Shown: positions 7,725-16,632, numbered from the stretch's first letter. The stretch: DNA of 63,938 nt from JBBDWR01 sp040902745 (GCA_040902745.1 JBBDWR010000023.1:1-63938); one strand, 5' to 3'. The notes: generated by a model from the sequence alone, not told the origin. Translations and numbers: made by a program.

Positions 7725-9128
7725 TCAAAACGCCGGCATCCCCCTAGGACGTGGACTGCAAAGCTCTCTTGCCCTATCACGAAGCGTCGGGATGGTCGGC
7801 GAATCAGACCGGTTCACGAGCTGATAGCGATCGCGAGTCAGGCGATAGAACTCCTCTTCCTCCGTCGCGTATCGGACGTACATCCTCGAGGCCGTATGGA
7901 CCGCACAGTAGGCCGGCATGCGCGTCTCTTTGTCGTGTTCGACGAGAAAGTCGCTTCGCCACTCACCTCCGGAGGCCGAGAGCAGCGGGCGCATCGAGAC
8001 ACCGTCGAAGGGGATGGTCGGTTGAACACCCGTTAGGTCGGCGATTGTCGGGGCCAGGTCGATATTCAGGACCAGTTCCTGGCGAGAACCGAGGGCTCCG
8101 GCCGTGGCGTCGGCGCGGATCACTAGCGGTACCCGTATCGACTCTTCGTATGGGACCATCTTGCCCACCCAGCGGTGCTCACCCCAGAGGAACCCGTTGT
8201 CCGACGCGTAGATGATTATCGAATTTGAGAGCCGACCGGTCGCTTCGAGCTTGGCAACGATGCTGGCAACGGCGTCATCGACTGCAAGCAGTGATTCCAG
8301 TTGGTCGCGGCGAACAGCATCGAGCTCCGCCTCCTTCCCGGCCCCGAGGTGTCGGAGTGCCCGCACGAACGCTGGCTTGTCGTCGATGTTGCGCTCGTCA
8401 AAGGAAGGTGGGCGGTATGGGTCGATTCCGGCGAACACCCCGTCGTGCCTATCTGCCGGAATGGCCGGTAGGTGAGGGGCGAACGGAGTGAAGTAGAGGA
8501 AGAGTGGTCTCAATGGCTCCGTGTCTCGGATGAAGCGGATAGACTCACGAGCGAGAACGTCCGTGGAGTACGCGCTGGGCCCCGAACCGAACCCGACGAG
8601 CGCGCCTTGATCGTTCACAACGTAGTCGTAGTAGCCAGGTGTATCGGGGTCGGCGAAGGCGAACCATCGATCCCAACCCGGCGGTATCGCCATGTCTCCG
8701 CGGTAGCCGTTGATGTATTTGCCGATCAGCGCCGTACGATAGCCTGCCCCGTCGAGCCACGTGGCGAGCGTGTCCCCGTCGCGGAACTCGTCCAGCTGCC
8801 CAGACCCGTACACGCCGGTCGTGTGGGAGTATTGTCCGGTGAGGATGCTGGCACGGCTCGGACAACACAGCGGGTTGACCACGAACGCGTTATCGAACGT
8901 GACACCATGATCGACAAGCAATTCCTGGACCGCCGGCATCCGTTGCAGGGAATCCCACCGCTGGTCGTCGGCGACAATCAATACGATGTCGGGCGGTTGC
9001 GCCAAGGTGGAGGGCGTAGCGGAGTCTTCTGCCGGGCTTTGCGAGGATGGGACGGCTTGTGTGAGGGCGATCATGGCGAGGCCGAAGGCAATCGCCATGC
9101 GCAACCTCTCGACTCTCCCCGTCTTCAC
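7725..9128 (-). CDS. exported sulfatase
   Basis: 467 residues of the alkaline-phosphatase-like sulfatase family, which hydrolyses sulfate esters with a formylglycine nucleophile. After an N-terminal hydrophobic export segment (MAIAFGLAMIALTQAV), PPDIVLIVADDQRWDS gives the metal-binding aspartates (D54, D55). C88-C-P-S-R92 is the C-x-P-S-R signature in which C88 would be converted to formylglycine, followed by SILTGQYSHTTGVYG. ASDNGFLWGEH provides the second metal and histidine site, and KMVPYEESIRVPLVI the usual lysine region. The family normally needs a formylglycine-generating enzyme, not encoded here. The substrate cannot be told from sequence; polysaccharide or glycosaminoglycan sulfates are typical for exported members. 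A short remnant of a second sulfatase lies near 13.7 kb. Confidence 0.92.
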   Translation of the reverse strand: MKTGRVERLRMAIAFGLAMIALTQAVPSSQSPAEDSATPSTLAQPPDIVLIVADDQRWDSLQRMPAVQELLVDHGVTFDNAFVVNPLCCPSRASILTGQYSHTTGVYGSGQLDEFRDGDTLATWLDGAGYRTALIGKYINGYRGDMAIPPGWDRWFAFADPDTPGYYDYVVNDQGALVGFGSGPSAYSTDVLARESIRFIRDTEPLRPLFLYFTPFAPHLPAIPADRHDGVFAGIDPYRPPSFDERNIDDKPAFVRALRHLGAGKEAELDAVRRDQLESLLAVDDAVASIVAKLEATGRLSNSIIIYASDNGFLWGEHRWVGKMVPYEESIRVPLVIRADATAGALGSRQELVLNIDLAPTIADLTGVQPTIPFDGVSMRPLLSASGGEWRSDFLVEHDKETRMPAYCAVHTASRMYVRYATEEEEFYRLTRDRYQLVNRSDSPTIPTLRDRARELCSPRPRGMPAF

Positions 9129-9479
9129 TTTTCACGATCCTGCTCACGCTTCTGACCCGCGACTGCCATAGTCGCTACTGAAGAACACTTGACGACAACG
9201 GTCAATCCTCGGAACGGCTGCTAGGCGACCCCGCAAGCGCGCTCATTGATGAGCGACAGGCACGTTGACCGCTGAAAAAATGCGAGGTTCCCTTGACGTG
9301 AGCCAAGAACTGCCGCCAAAACCCGAGGAAGGGGACGGCTGGGTTGTCCGACTGAGAATCTGGTCGACGCGCACCAATTATCTCGATCGTTAAGACGCAA
9401 ACGCCGAATACAACAGTGGAATGGCACAGAGGAGATGTTTCATAGACATGCCGCGCTCTACGGGTATGTTCGGTCACGC
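9129..9479. other. intergenic region upstream of the sulfatase gene
   Basis: About 350 bases between the sulfatase start and the terminator at 9480-9512. Frames crossing it run antisense into the neighbouring gene and through the terminator and show no protein-like composition. It presumably carries the sulfatase promoter. The A-rich stretch CGCTGAAAAAATGCGAGG near 9270 is the only local oddity. Confidence 0.4.
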
Positions 9480-9512
9480 AGAGAGGCCCGGAAATCACTC
9501 TCCGGGCCTCTC
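9480..9512 (-). terminator. strong intrinsic terminator
   Basis: AGAGAGGCCCGGA (9480-9492) and TCCGGGCCTCTCT (9500-9512) form a perfect 13-base-pair stem with a seven-base loop. It lies about 40 bases downstream of the minus-strand membrane protein gene ending at 9555, so it most likely terminates that transcript. Confidence 0.8.
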
Positions 9513-9554
9513 TGATGTTCGAGGTGGTGCGCCGATCCACTTGGATCCTGCTCT

Positions 9555-10307
9555 CTAGCTGGCGGGGCCCTCGGTTCTTGGGAGCGGGCTCGTCGGCTCG
9601 CTTCCACCGGTCTGTGACTGCACCTCGGATTTCACGTCGCGGGCGGTCTCCTCGAGGGGTCCACTCCATCGTTCGAGGTAGCGGCGCGCGATCGGGATGC
9701 CGCCCACTCCGAAAGCCACGACCGCGATCCCGACGACCATCACCAGCATCGCGTAGAACAGCCCTCGCACGATCCCCGGGGCAACCTGCAATTGGTCGAG
9801 TGCGGCAAACACGCCAACCACAAGGATCGCAAGACCCGCGCCTTTCGCGATGATTGAGCCACCGCGCACCGGTCCCAACATCGGTTCGAGGATGTCGGTC
9901 AGCACCCTCGCCAAGACCGCGGCGATCACCAAGATGATGACGGCGACGATCACGTTCGGCAGGTAGGCGATGAGGCCTTCCAACAAGTCGCTGACCGGAT
10001 TCGGACCCCAGATGCCGAACGCGAGCTGCAACGCGACCAGGAACACCAGCCAGAAGACGATCACGCCGATCACGTCGGACGGTTCGGTCTTGCTGCGCTC
10101 GAACGCCTGACGCATCGTGCCGCGTTCCACGAGTCCGTCGAAGCCCACCCGCTCGAGCAGGGCGTCAGCGAGCTTCGATAGCGCCTTCGCTACGAAAAAG
10201 CCGATCAAGAGGATCACGAAGAAGCCCAAGAGCTTCGGGGCGAAGGTGACGACATCAGCCCACGCTTCGTCGAGACCCTGTTCCACATCGATCTGTGCAA
10301 GCATCAT
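9555..10307 (-). CDS. CmpX/MscS-like conserved transmembrane-helix protein
   Basis: 250 residues with about five hydrophobic helices in two repeated halves, each carrying the conserved TM-helix pattern of CmpX-type proteins: LGFFVILLIGFFVAKALSKLADALLERVGF, then IVAVIILVIAAVLARVLTDILEPML. The last membrane segments (IVRGLFYAMLVMVVGIAVVAFGVGG) are followed by a basic, glycine-containing exit (IPIARRYLERW) and a polar cytoplasmic tail. The MscS beta domain is missing, so this is the short class of mechanosensitive-channel relatives. It is followed on the same strand by a strong terminator and preceded by a 65-residue membrane protein gene nine bases away, suggesting a two-gene unit for membrane stress. 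Confidence 0.82.
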   Translation of the reverse strand: MMLAQIDVEQGLDEAWADVVTFAPKLLGFFVILLIGFFVAKALSKLADALLERVGFDGLVERGTMRQAFERSKTEPSDVIGVIVFWLVFLVALQLAFGIWGPNPVSDLLEGLIAYLPNVIVAVIILVIAAVLARVLTDILEPMLGPVRGGSIIAKGAGLAILVVGVFAALDQLQVAPGIVRGLFYAMLVMVVGIAVVAFGVGGIPIARRYLERWSGPLEETARDVKSEVQSQTGGSEPTSPLPRTEGPAS

Positions 10308-10316
10308 GCCTCCCCG

Positions 10317-10514
10317 TCAGTCCAAGATGCTGACGCCGCCTGGACCCACCAGGAGGCCAGCGATGATCAGCACGATTCCCCAGAGCAGTGCCCCGCGGAC
10401 GATGGTCACGATGCCGGCGATCACCAGCACGGCAGCGATGATCCACAGGATCGTGTCCGTGGCCCCTTCGTTCCCGCCGTTCTGCGCGATGAGCGCGAGT
10501 CCTGTCTGCAGCAT
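10317..10514 (-). CDS. small two-helix membrane protein
   Basis: 65 residues with two membrane helices: DTILWIIAAVLVIAGIVTIV and ALLWGIVLIIAGLLVGPG. It begins LQTGLALIAQNGGN and ends GGVSILD. ATG 10514 follows GAGGGGGGGACC, a clear ribosome binding site. The gene ends nine bases before the CmpX-like gene, so the two are very likely co-transcribed. Short glycine-rich two-helix proteins of this type are widespread in actinobacteria without a known role. Confidence 0.7.
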   Translation of the reverse strand: MLQTGLALIAQNGGNEGATDTILWIIAAVLVIAGIVTIVRGALLWGIVLIIAGLLVGPGGVSILD

Positions 10515-10643
10515 GGTCCCCCCCTCTGAAGCACGAAGTGCGTCGAAATATCGATGGTGTCGTGTCCATCTGCGCGCCGCTCCAAACACATCTGCAGGAA
10601 GATTCACGCGGTTCGGAGGAAACAGCGTCCGCCCTAGGCGGCA

Positions 10644-11021
10644 TCAGCCGTCGTCGACGGCAGGGGTGATCGTCGCGGTCGGTGTTGGCGGGGTCGGGGA
10701 GCCCCCCGGGTCTTCGTCGCCAGGATCGCCTGTAAGCGAGGAGGAAGGCGGGGGAGGGTCCGTGGGGGACACGTCCGAGGTCGGCGTATCCGCGGCGCCC
10801 GGGCTCTGTTCGGTTTGCTCGTTCGGCGTTGCGGACGGATCGGGCCGGAACCCGGACAGGTCGATCTGCGGGAACGGGACGACCTGCATCCCGCGCGTCG
10901 CCTCGGTCATGAAATCACGCCAGATCTCCGCGGGGATCGAGCCACCGGTAACGCCGTCCATCGGTCGGTTCCCTTCCGGGTACCCCACCCACCCACACAC
11001 ACGTCGCGAGCTGAGGGACAT
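10644..11021 (-). pseudogene. out-of-frame C-terminal part of the penicillin-binding protein
   Basis: This frame carries WVGYPEGNRPMDGVTGGSIP and AEIWRDFM, which is exactly the sequence expected to follow ATCVWVG at the end of a class A penicillin-binding protein transpeptidase domain, then a long Pro/Thr/Ser-rich tail ending ITPAVDDG. It is separated from the main frame by a shift at about 10983-10996, where TGGG occurs three times in a row. It is not an independent gene: removing one TGGG, or one G of the final run, fuses it to the upstream frame. Confidence 0.75.
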
Positions 11022-12624
11022 AACCGCAGAACCAGGCGTTCGTGTACTCCTGCGCGGTACCAGTCTTCCCGGCTACCGGCCGGTCGCCGAGTGCCGCAGC
11101 GGTGCCCGTGCCAGACGTCACCACACCCTCGAGGACGTGCGTCACGAGTGCGGTCTGATCCTCGCCGAGCGCCTCCGTTCCTCGCGCGAAGCCGGTTTCG
11201 ATGCCCCCCTCCCGCGTCGCGACCTCCCGTACGGGACTCGGTGCGTGGTGCACGCCTCCCGCGGCCAGCGTCGCGTACGCGGAGGTCATGTCGAGGGGAG
11301 TGACCTCCTCGGAGCCGAGCACGATCGGACACACATCGTCGAGCGGGGAGCGGATGCCCATCCGTTCGGCCACGTCGGCCACTGCGGTCGGACCGGTCCG
11401 CGCGACGAGCTGGGCGAAGATCGTGTTCACGGAGTTCGCCGTAGCACCGAGCAGATCGGTAGTGCCGGCTGAGGCGTCCGCATAGTTGCCCACCTCCCAA
11501 AGGGCTCCGGGGCTGCCGCACGGTTCCTTCCGGATCTGGATGCTGGAAGGGCCCGGGAACCGCTCGAGGGGCGAGACGCCTGACTGGATCGCCGCGATCA
11601 GGCCGAAGGTCTTGAAGGCGCTTCCGGGCTGGCGCTCGGCCTGGGTCGCGAGTTGGAGTCCACCGGCGTAGGTGCGCTCAAAGCCGTATCGCTCCTCGAG
11701 CCACCGACGGGTGTGTTCGACGAAGTCGGCGCTGCCTTGGTCGGTCCAGGAGTCCTGGCGCTGGACGACCGGGAGCTGCTTGCGCTCCAAGGCGCGAGCG
11801 CGACCCTCTGAGAGGTATCCCTCCTCGGCCATCCGCTGCAGCACGAACCCCCCCCGCTGCGCCGCCTGCTCGGGATGTGCGAGTGGATCCCAATGAGAGG
11901 GCGCGGCGAGCAGACCCGCCAGGGCGGCGGACTGGAGCACGGTGAGCTGTCGCGCGTCGCGGTCGAAATAGGTGCGGGCGGCGGCCTGCACCCCGTACGC
12001 GCCCTGTCCGAAGTAGACGGTGTTGAGGTACTTGGCCAGGATCTGGTTTTTGGTCAGCTGCTGCTCGAGCTTGAGCGCGATCAAGGCTTCGTCGACCTTC
12101 CGCGAGATCGTCTTGTCGGCGCCCATGTAGAGGTTCTTCACGAGCTGCTGGGTGATCGTCGAGCCACCCTGGGCCAGCTCTCCCGAACGGACGTTCTCGA
12201 GTGCTGCGCGCACGGTTGAGGTCACGTCGACGCCGGGATGGTCGTAGAACTCAGCATCCTCCGTCGCGATCACGGCTTCGCGCAGCCACCGTGGCATCCT
12301 GCGGAGTCCGATGATCTCGCGATCTTCCTCTCCGGCGAGGGTCGCCAGAGGTTTGCCGGTACGGTCGAGCAACGTCGTGTCCTCCGGCAAGGGCGGCAGA
12401 TCGGGGATCCGGGTGCGCGCGTACAGCACGCCGAAGGTCGCGAGCCCGACGATCAGTGGGAGCCCGACGAGAACCGCGAGCCATGTCCACAGTTTTCGAT
12501 GGCCGCCGGGTGGGCGGGGAGTGCGACGCCGGGGCAGGAGCCCTCGTCGCGGCGTCCCCGCGGGTTCCTGGAGCACCCATGTGTCCGAAGGACCTAGGTC
12601 CGATCCCTGCCCGTGCGTTGCCAT
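10915..12624 (-). CDS. class A penicillin-binding protein, frameshifted and internally deleted
   Basis: Bifunctional peptidoglycan synthase of the PBP1A/PonA type. After a cytoplasmic basic tail and one membrane anchor (about 44-68), the glycosyltransferase domain shows the catalytic TEDAEFYDHPG (E122) and GGSTITQQLVKN. The transpeptidase shows S335-x-x-K338 (GSAFK), S398-V-N and K520-T-G-T. Two defects are visible. Residues normally lying between GGLxIxTTLD and FNLATQA are absent, so the text jumps from YAGGLQ to LATQAERQPGS, losing an estimated 60-70 residues. Near residue 546 the frame shifts, and the native C-terminus continues in another frame at 10644-11021. The three active-site motifs survive, so partial activity is possible, but this may be a decaying gene or contain assembly errors. 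Confidence 0.85.
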   Translation of the reverse strand: MATHGQGSDLGPSDTWVLQEPAGTPRRGLLPRRRTPRPPGGHRKLWTWLAVLVGLPLIVGLATFGVLYARTRIPDLPPLPEDTTLLDRTGKPLATLAGEEDREIIGLRRMPRWLREAVIATEDAEFYDHPGVDVTSTVRAALENVRSGELAQGGSTITQQLVKNLYMGADKTISRKVDEALIALKLEQQLTKNQILAKYLNTVYFGQGAYGVQAAARTYFDRDARQLTVLQSAALAGLLAAPSHWDPLAHPEQAAQRGGFVLQRMAEEGYLSEGRARALERKQLPVVQRQDSWTDQGSADFVEHTRRWLEERYGFERTYAGGLQLATQAERQPGSAFKTFGLIAAIQSGVSPLERFPGPSSIQIRKEPCGSPGALWEVGNYADASAGTTDLLGATANSVNTIFAQLVARTGPTAVADVAERMGIRSPLDDVCPIVLGSEEVTPLDMTSAYATLAAGGVHHAPSPVREVATREGGIETGFARGTEALGEDQTALVTHVLEGVVTSGTGTAAALGDRPVAGKTGTAQEYTNAWFCGYVPQLATCVWVGGVPGREPTDGRRYRWLDPRGDLA

Positions 12625-12732
12625 GCAAGAGGTATTCCCGGACGGACGTCGTTGAATCCCGGCGGATGAGCACTGGTGCGTTCGAGAGTGCGAGCGGTAT
12701 CCTTCGGCGACCGCATGCGTGAGGAGCCCCCG

Positions 12733-13593
12733 ATGACCCGCTACGCGAAGCGCCTTGTGATCTTCTCGACTGCCGTAGTCCTCGTGCTCGTTCCGCTTCC
12801 CTCATCCGCCGGACCGGCGTTGTGCACCGTCACCGGGACGGACGGCGACGACGTGTTCACCGAGACGATGCAGACACCCGGCTCGGACGTCGTTTGCGGT
12901 CTCGGTGGCGACGACACGTTCTTCTGGTCGGCCGGGGACGACCTCTATCTCGGCGGCGATGGCCGGGACCTCGTCTCCTACGCGCAGGCTCCGCTTCCCT
13001 GCGAGGGATGCTTCGGGATCAGTGCCAATCTCTATAACGACTACGTCTTCCTGGAGTTGGAGCGGGACGACATCCCGGAGATCGAAGACATCGAGGCTTC
13101 GCCGTGGCGCGATCAGATCGAGGATCATCCGAGTGAACCGAACCTGATCCTGGGGCGAGGGAGCGCCGACGACGTCATCTTCGCGGGAGAGGGCGACCGG
13201 ATCCTGGGCAATGGCGGGCCAGACACGATCCGGTGGCGCTTCACGGGAGATATCGCTCTGCCGCTTTTCATCTCTGGGAATCACGGCAAGGATCGGATCG
13301 CCACCTACTCGTCCCAGCAGGGCGTGACGGTGGACCTGGAAGCGGGAACGATCGACGGACCCGAGGTTCACGCCGAACTCGTGTCGATCGAACACGCCCA
13401 AGGCACGCGATACGCCGACACTCTGATCGGCGACGAGAAGAGCAACAACCTCCGAGGCGGGGTCGGGGACGACGCCTTGTTCGGCCGGGCGGGCAACGAC
13501 ACCCTGATCGGTGGCACTCAGATAGACACGGCGGACGGACAGGACGGCACCGACTCCTGCGACGCCGAAACGGAGAGTAACTGCGAGGCCTGA
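12733..13593 (+). CDS. secreted RTX-type calcium-binding protein
   Basis: 286 residues. A signal peptide (VIFSTAVVLVLVPLPSSAGP) is followed by an N-terminal group of RTX-like turns (GTDGDDVFTE, GLGGDDTFFW, GGDGRDLVSY) and a C-terminal group (LIGDEKSNNLRGG, VGDDALFGRAGNDTLIGG). The intervening region has GNGGPDTIRW and a CEGC pair. The C-terminus SCDAETESNCEA resembles the cysteine-containing ends of the other two RTX proteins in the window. GTGAGGAG six bases before ATG 12733 fixes the start; an upstream in-frame GTG would be internal to no known domain. It is divergent from the penicillin-binding protein gene, about 110 bases away. No enzymatic domain is visible. Confidence 0.85.
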   Translation: MTRYAKRLVIFSTAVVLVLVPLPSSAGPALCTVTGTDGDDVFTETMQTPGSDVVCGLGGDDTFFWSAGDDLYLGGDGRDLVSYAQAPLPCEGCFGISANLYNDYVFLELERDDIPEIEDIEASPWRDQIEDHPSEPNLILGRGSADDVIFAGEGDRILGNGGPDTIRWRFTGDIALPLFISGNHGKDRIATYSSQQGVTVDLEAGTIDGPEVHAELVSIEHAQGTRYADTLIGDEKSNNLRGGVGDDALFGRAGNDTLIGGTQIDTADGQDGTDSCDAETESNCEA

Positions 13594-13981
13594 GACAGGG
13601 GAAGTCCCCGAGGGGGGTGCGCGTGATCAACGTGGCGGGCGCTAGGGGAAACCCGGGATCGACGCGAACGGGCACACGCGACGGACTCGCCTGCGTGGCG
13701 CTGATCATCGGTGAGGATCACCACGATGTTTGGGTGGAAGGTCTCCGATCCCGTGGCCACCGGACTGGCCGACCAACTCGCCTCGGGCGGCGCCGACCGC
13801 TCCTGCGCCTAGGAGCAGACAGGCAAGGCTCGCAGCAGCGGCGGACCTGGCGACCCGAGACGAAGGATCGGGTGGACGGCAAGAGGGGGACCCTTCCACT
13901 CTTTGGGAGGAACGGGGCAAGCTTCGGACCCTAGCATGGATGCGCGATGGGGCAACCTGCGTGCGTGGTCGGGCAGAACGG
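13594..13981. other. 388-base region with a possible sulfatase gene remnant
   Basis: Between the RTX gene stop and the MFS transporter stop there is no intact gene. The minus strand retains fragments that look like the first part of an exported sulfatase (see 13698-13845). The rest has no recognisable content. Confidence 0.5.
13698..13845 (-). pseudogene. remnant of a sulfatase N-terminus
   Basis: One minus frame reads a hydrophobic signal-like segment (SLACLLLGAGAVGAARG) and, after a one-base frame change near 13750, the next frame reads PNIVVILTDDQR, the hallmark first strand and metal-binding DD of sulfatases. The reading then breaks into arginine-rich nonsense, and no C-x-P-S-R motif follows. 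This looks like the broken 5' end of a gene related to the sulfatase at 7.7-9.1 kb. The short length keeps confidence modest. Confidence 0.45.
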
Positions 13982-15706
13982 TCAGGAGCTGGACGTGTTC
14001 GGAGAGGGATCGAACGCAGGCCCGGAACCTGGCGAGGACTGATCGGCGGTGGTTCGCGCTTCGTCCGAAGGAACCTGGACCGGCCCGGTGGGGCCGCCGC
14101 CGCCTTCCGGGGACGGAACCTCTGCGCCGGGCCCACTCGCTTCGCGCGAGGGATTGCGGATGCCGACGCCGTTGATCGCGGACCCCAGGACGAGCAGCCC
14201 CGCGGCGACCAGCATCGCCAGATGGAAGGCGTCGGTCGACGCCACTCGGGCTGCGGATCGTATCTGCGGAGTCGCGTCGCGCGGGCGGTTGAGCGGTGCG
14301 ACCTCGGAGCGGAAGCGCTGCGAGGAGGTATCGATGTCGGGAACCCGCTGTGCGATCGTCGAGTAGAACGCGGAGGCGACCGCGACGAAGATCAGCGCGT
14401 TCACCAACGGTGAGCCCACGCGCGAGATCGCGTTGTTGATCGCGGAGGCCACGCCCGACTTGCTGGGTGGTACCGACGTCATCAAGGCGGTCGTCAACGG
14501 CGCCACCATCGTCGTCAGTCCGATCCCGAAGATGACGAGGCCGGGAAACAGGTCGACGAGGTAGTCGGAAGGGGGCAGCACGGATGCATCCCCGGTCGTC
14601 CCGAGCACCCAGGGCCGGCTGTCGGCCGGGATCCGCGCCAGCCACAGCAGGCCGATCGCCATGACAGCCGGGCCGAGCGTCATGAACAGCCGGGGGCCAT
14701 GTCGTGCAGCGAGGCGCCCGAACCGAGTGGAGAACAAGACGAGGAGCAGCGTCGCGGGAACCCCGGCGATCCCGGCCGCCTGCTCGTTGTAGCCGAGGGT
14801 CCCGATCAGGAAGATCCCCTGGAAGGTTAACGAGACGTAGAGCGCTCCGTAGATCACGAGGGTCGAGATGTTCGTCACCGTGAAGTTCCGCGAGCGGAAG
14901 AGCTTCGGTGGTACCAGCGGATCGCGGCGCTTCAGCATCAGGAAAGGGAAGGCGATCGCCGCGATCGCCCCGATCGCGAGGCTGATCGTCGCGGAGGGCT
15001 CCGTCCATCCCACCTGCTCGCCTCGGATCGTGCCGAAGGCGAGCCCTCCGACCGCGAGCGCGATCACTACGGAGCCCAGCCAGTCGAAATGCCCCGTCGC
15101 GTCCTCGTCGCGCGACTCCGGCACGTAGCGAAGCGTTGCGAATAGTGCCACCATCAGGAATGGCAGGTTGATCAGGAACGCCGCGCGCCAGCTGACCGAG
15201 TTGACCAGCACACCGCCGACGAACGGTCCGAGGATCGTTGTCGCGGCCGAACCGCCTGCCCAAATCCCGAACGCACGTCCCTGCTCCTCACCTCGGAACG
15301 TCGCAGTGATGATCGCGAGCGAGCCGGGGAGGACGAGCGCGCCGGCCGCACCTTGGAGGACGCGGGCCACGATCAAGAACTCCATCGATGGGGCCAGACC
15401 GCACAACAGCGAGGTCGCACCGAACCCGATCAATCCGATGGCGAACATCTTGCGTCGTCCGTAGTAGTCGTTGAGGGCGCCGGCGAGGATCAGCAGCGCG
15501 CTGAGCGTGACGAGGTATCCGCTCGCGACGTAGGACTGTGCCTCCAGGGTGCCGAACAGGTCGGAGGGAAGGTCTTCGGCGATCCTGGGCAGCGCCAGGT
15601 TCACCACAGACGAGTCGAGGAAGACGATGCCGGAGCCCAGGACGACCGCGACCATCGTCCATCGCTTCGTGGTCGGCGTAATTGCGGGAGCGGTGACGGA
15701 TGCCAT
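13982..15706 (-). CDS. MFS drug exporter of the EmrB/QacA (DHA2) type
   Basis: About 574 residues with fourteen predicted membrane helices, the DHA2 arrangement of proton-driven multidrug exporters. Typical signatures are SGIVFLDSSVVNLALPRIAEDL in helix 1 (motif D1-like), ALNDYYGRRKMFAIGL after helix 2 (motif A, usually G-x-L-x-D-R-x-G-R-[RK]), RVLQGAAGALVLPGSLAII (motif B/C region) and GPFVGGVLVNSVSWRAAFLINLP (motif C, G-P-x-x-G-G). The cytoplasmic tail of about 70 residues is Pro/Ser/Gly-rich. ATG 15706 lies two bases after the stop of the SnoaL-like gene, so the two are probably translationally coupled. The substrate is unknown. Confidence 0.9.
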   Translation of the reverse strand: MASVTAPAITPTTKRWTMVAVVLGSGIVFLDSSVVNLALPRIAEDLPSDLFGTLEAQSYVASGYLVTLSALLILAGALNDYYGRRKMFAIGLIGFGATSLLCGLAPSMEFLIVARVLQGAAGALVLPGSLAIITATFRGEEQGRAFGIWAGGSAATTILGPFVGGVLVNSVSWRAAFLINLPFLMVALFATLRYVPESRDEDATGHFDWLGSVVIALAVGGLAFGTIRGEQVGWTEPSATISLAIGAIAAIAFPFLMLKRRDPLVPPKLFRSRNFTVTNISTLVIYGALYVSLTFQGIFLIGTLGYNEQAAGIAGVPATLLLVLFSTRFGRLAARHGPRLFMTLGPAVMAIGLLWLARIPADSRPWVLGTTGDASVLPPSDYLVDLFPGLVIFGIGLTTMVAPLTTALMTSVPPSKSGVASAINNAISRVGSPLVNALIFVAVASAFYSTIAQRVPDIDTSSQRFRSEVAPLNRPRDATPQIRSAARVASTDAFHLAMLVAAGLLVLGSAINGVGIRNPSREASGPGAEVPSPEGGGGPTGPVQVPSDEARTTADQSSPGSGPAFDPSPNTSSS

Positions 15707-15708
15707 GC

Positions 15709-16095
15709 TCAGAACCGTTGCACCCAGCCGGCGCGCCACTCCGGCGCCCTGAACGGTTGCGCGAAGTAGTCGGTCTCTTTCACGATCTTGCCGTCGCGCG
15801 CCTCGATCACGCTCACGCCGAGGTAGGTGCTTCCGTCGGCGTATCGCAGCTCGGTCTCGATCACGGCGAGCTGTTCATCCCCGGTCGTGCGCCGGAAGGT
15901 CATCTTGGGAAGGCCTCCCGGGAAGTTCCGGTTGACCTCGAGCGCGTCGGCGCGGCCAACGATGCGTTCACCCGATTGCGGCCATTCCTGCACGTAGTCT
16001 TCGTGGAGCAGGTCGGCGGCCGTGCTCCAGTCCTCGACGGCGAATGCCTTCCAGAGCGCCTCGCCGATCGAGGCAGCCGTCCCCTCACGTTTCAC
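15709..16095 (-). CDS. SnoaL/NTF2-like protein
   Basis: About 128 residues of the SnoaL-like polyketide cyclase/NTF2 fold. Typical elements are the first helix (LWKAFAVEDWSTAADLLHEDYVQEWP), GRADALEVNRNF, and the strand series AVIETELRYADGSTYLGVSVIEARDGKIVKETDYFAQPF ending in aromatic residues. GTG 16095 is chosen because AAGGGGGGATCACCC precedes it; a longer form from 16167 would add an arginine-rich extension across that site. It sits directly before, and probably coupled to, the MFS exporter gene. SnoaL-like proteins may be small-molecule isomerases or hydrolases, and no ligand is inferable. Confidence 0.8.
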   Translation of the reverse strand: MKREGTAASIGEALWKAFAVEDWSTAADLLHEDYVQEWPQSGERIVGRADALEVNRNFPGGLPKMTFRRTTGDEQLAVIETELRYADGSTYLGVSVIEARDGKIVKETDYFAQPFRAPEWRAGWVQRF

Positions 16096-16188
16096 GGGTG
16101 ATCCCCCCTTTGGCGCCGAGGACGATCTCGGGCATCGGTACGGTACGCGTCCTGTCGCCGAGCGCAACCGCCCGGGTAAGACCGGGCG

Positions 16189-16590
16189 TCAGCGCGCGAT
16201 GGAGCTGATCTCGAACAGATGGCCGTCGGGATCGCGGAAGAACGCTCGCGTCTCGGAACCGTGTTCGACCGGAGGTGTCAGGAAGTCGGCACCGCGGTCC
16301 ACCAAGGTCTCGTGCGAGGCGCGGCAGTCGGGCACGCGGAAGATCAGCTCGGCACTCACGCGGTCGGGCTCGTGTGGGGGTGTCATCGTCACCGTTGGCT
16401 TGTCCTGTGTCGGCTCTCCGCCCGTGACGATCAACAACCACGCGCCGGCCAGCTGGAGTACGCATGAGGTACCCCCGTACTCCCCGTAGAGATCGGCTCC
16501 CAGTACCTGGGTGTACCAATCCCGGGAGCGGTCGATCTCGGACACGACCAGCAGCCGTGTCGTCTCCATCCCCTCGGTCGGGAACGTCAT
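16189..16590 (-). CDS. VOC-family (glyoxalase/bleomycin-resistance-like) protein
   Basis: 133 residues of the vicinal-oxygen-chelate fold. Two beta-alpha-beta-beta-beta halves are visible: LLVVSEIDRSRDWYTQVLGADL followed by CVLQLAGAWLLIV, and ELIFRVPDCRASHETLVDRGADFL followed by the diagnostic ending ETRAFFRDPDGHLFEISSI. GAGGAGACAGG before the ATG supports the start. Candidate metal ligands include the histidine in DPDGHLFE and the terminal glutamate. The substrate is unknown; members range from lyases to dioxygenases and antibiotic-binding proteins. It lies 94 bases from the SnoaL gene on the same strand. Confidence 0.85.
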   Translation of the reverse strand: MTFPTEGMETTRLLVVSEIDRSRDWYTQVLGADLYGEYGGTSCVLQLAGAWLLIVTGGEPTQDKPTVTMTPPHEPDRVSAELIFRVPDCRASHETLVDRGADFLTPPVEHGSETRAFFRDPDGHLFEISSIAR

Positions 16591-16632
16591 CCTGTCTCCT
16601 CTCGCGTCGGATGCGATCTGGCCCCTTGGGGG

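Noticed and set aside
9202..9669. Minus-strand open frame of about 155 codons
   Set aside because: It runs through the strong terminator and antisense to the neighbouring membrane gene, has no protein-like pattern and no ribosome site.
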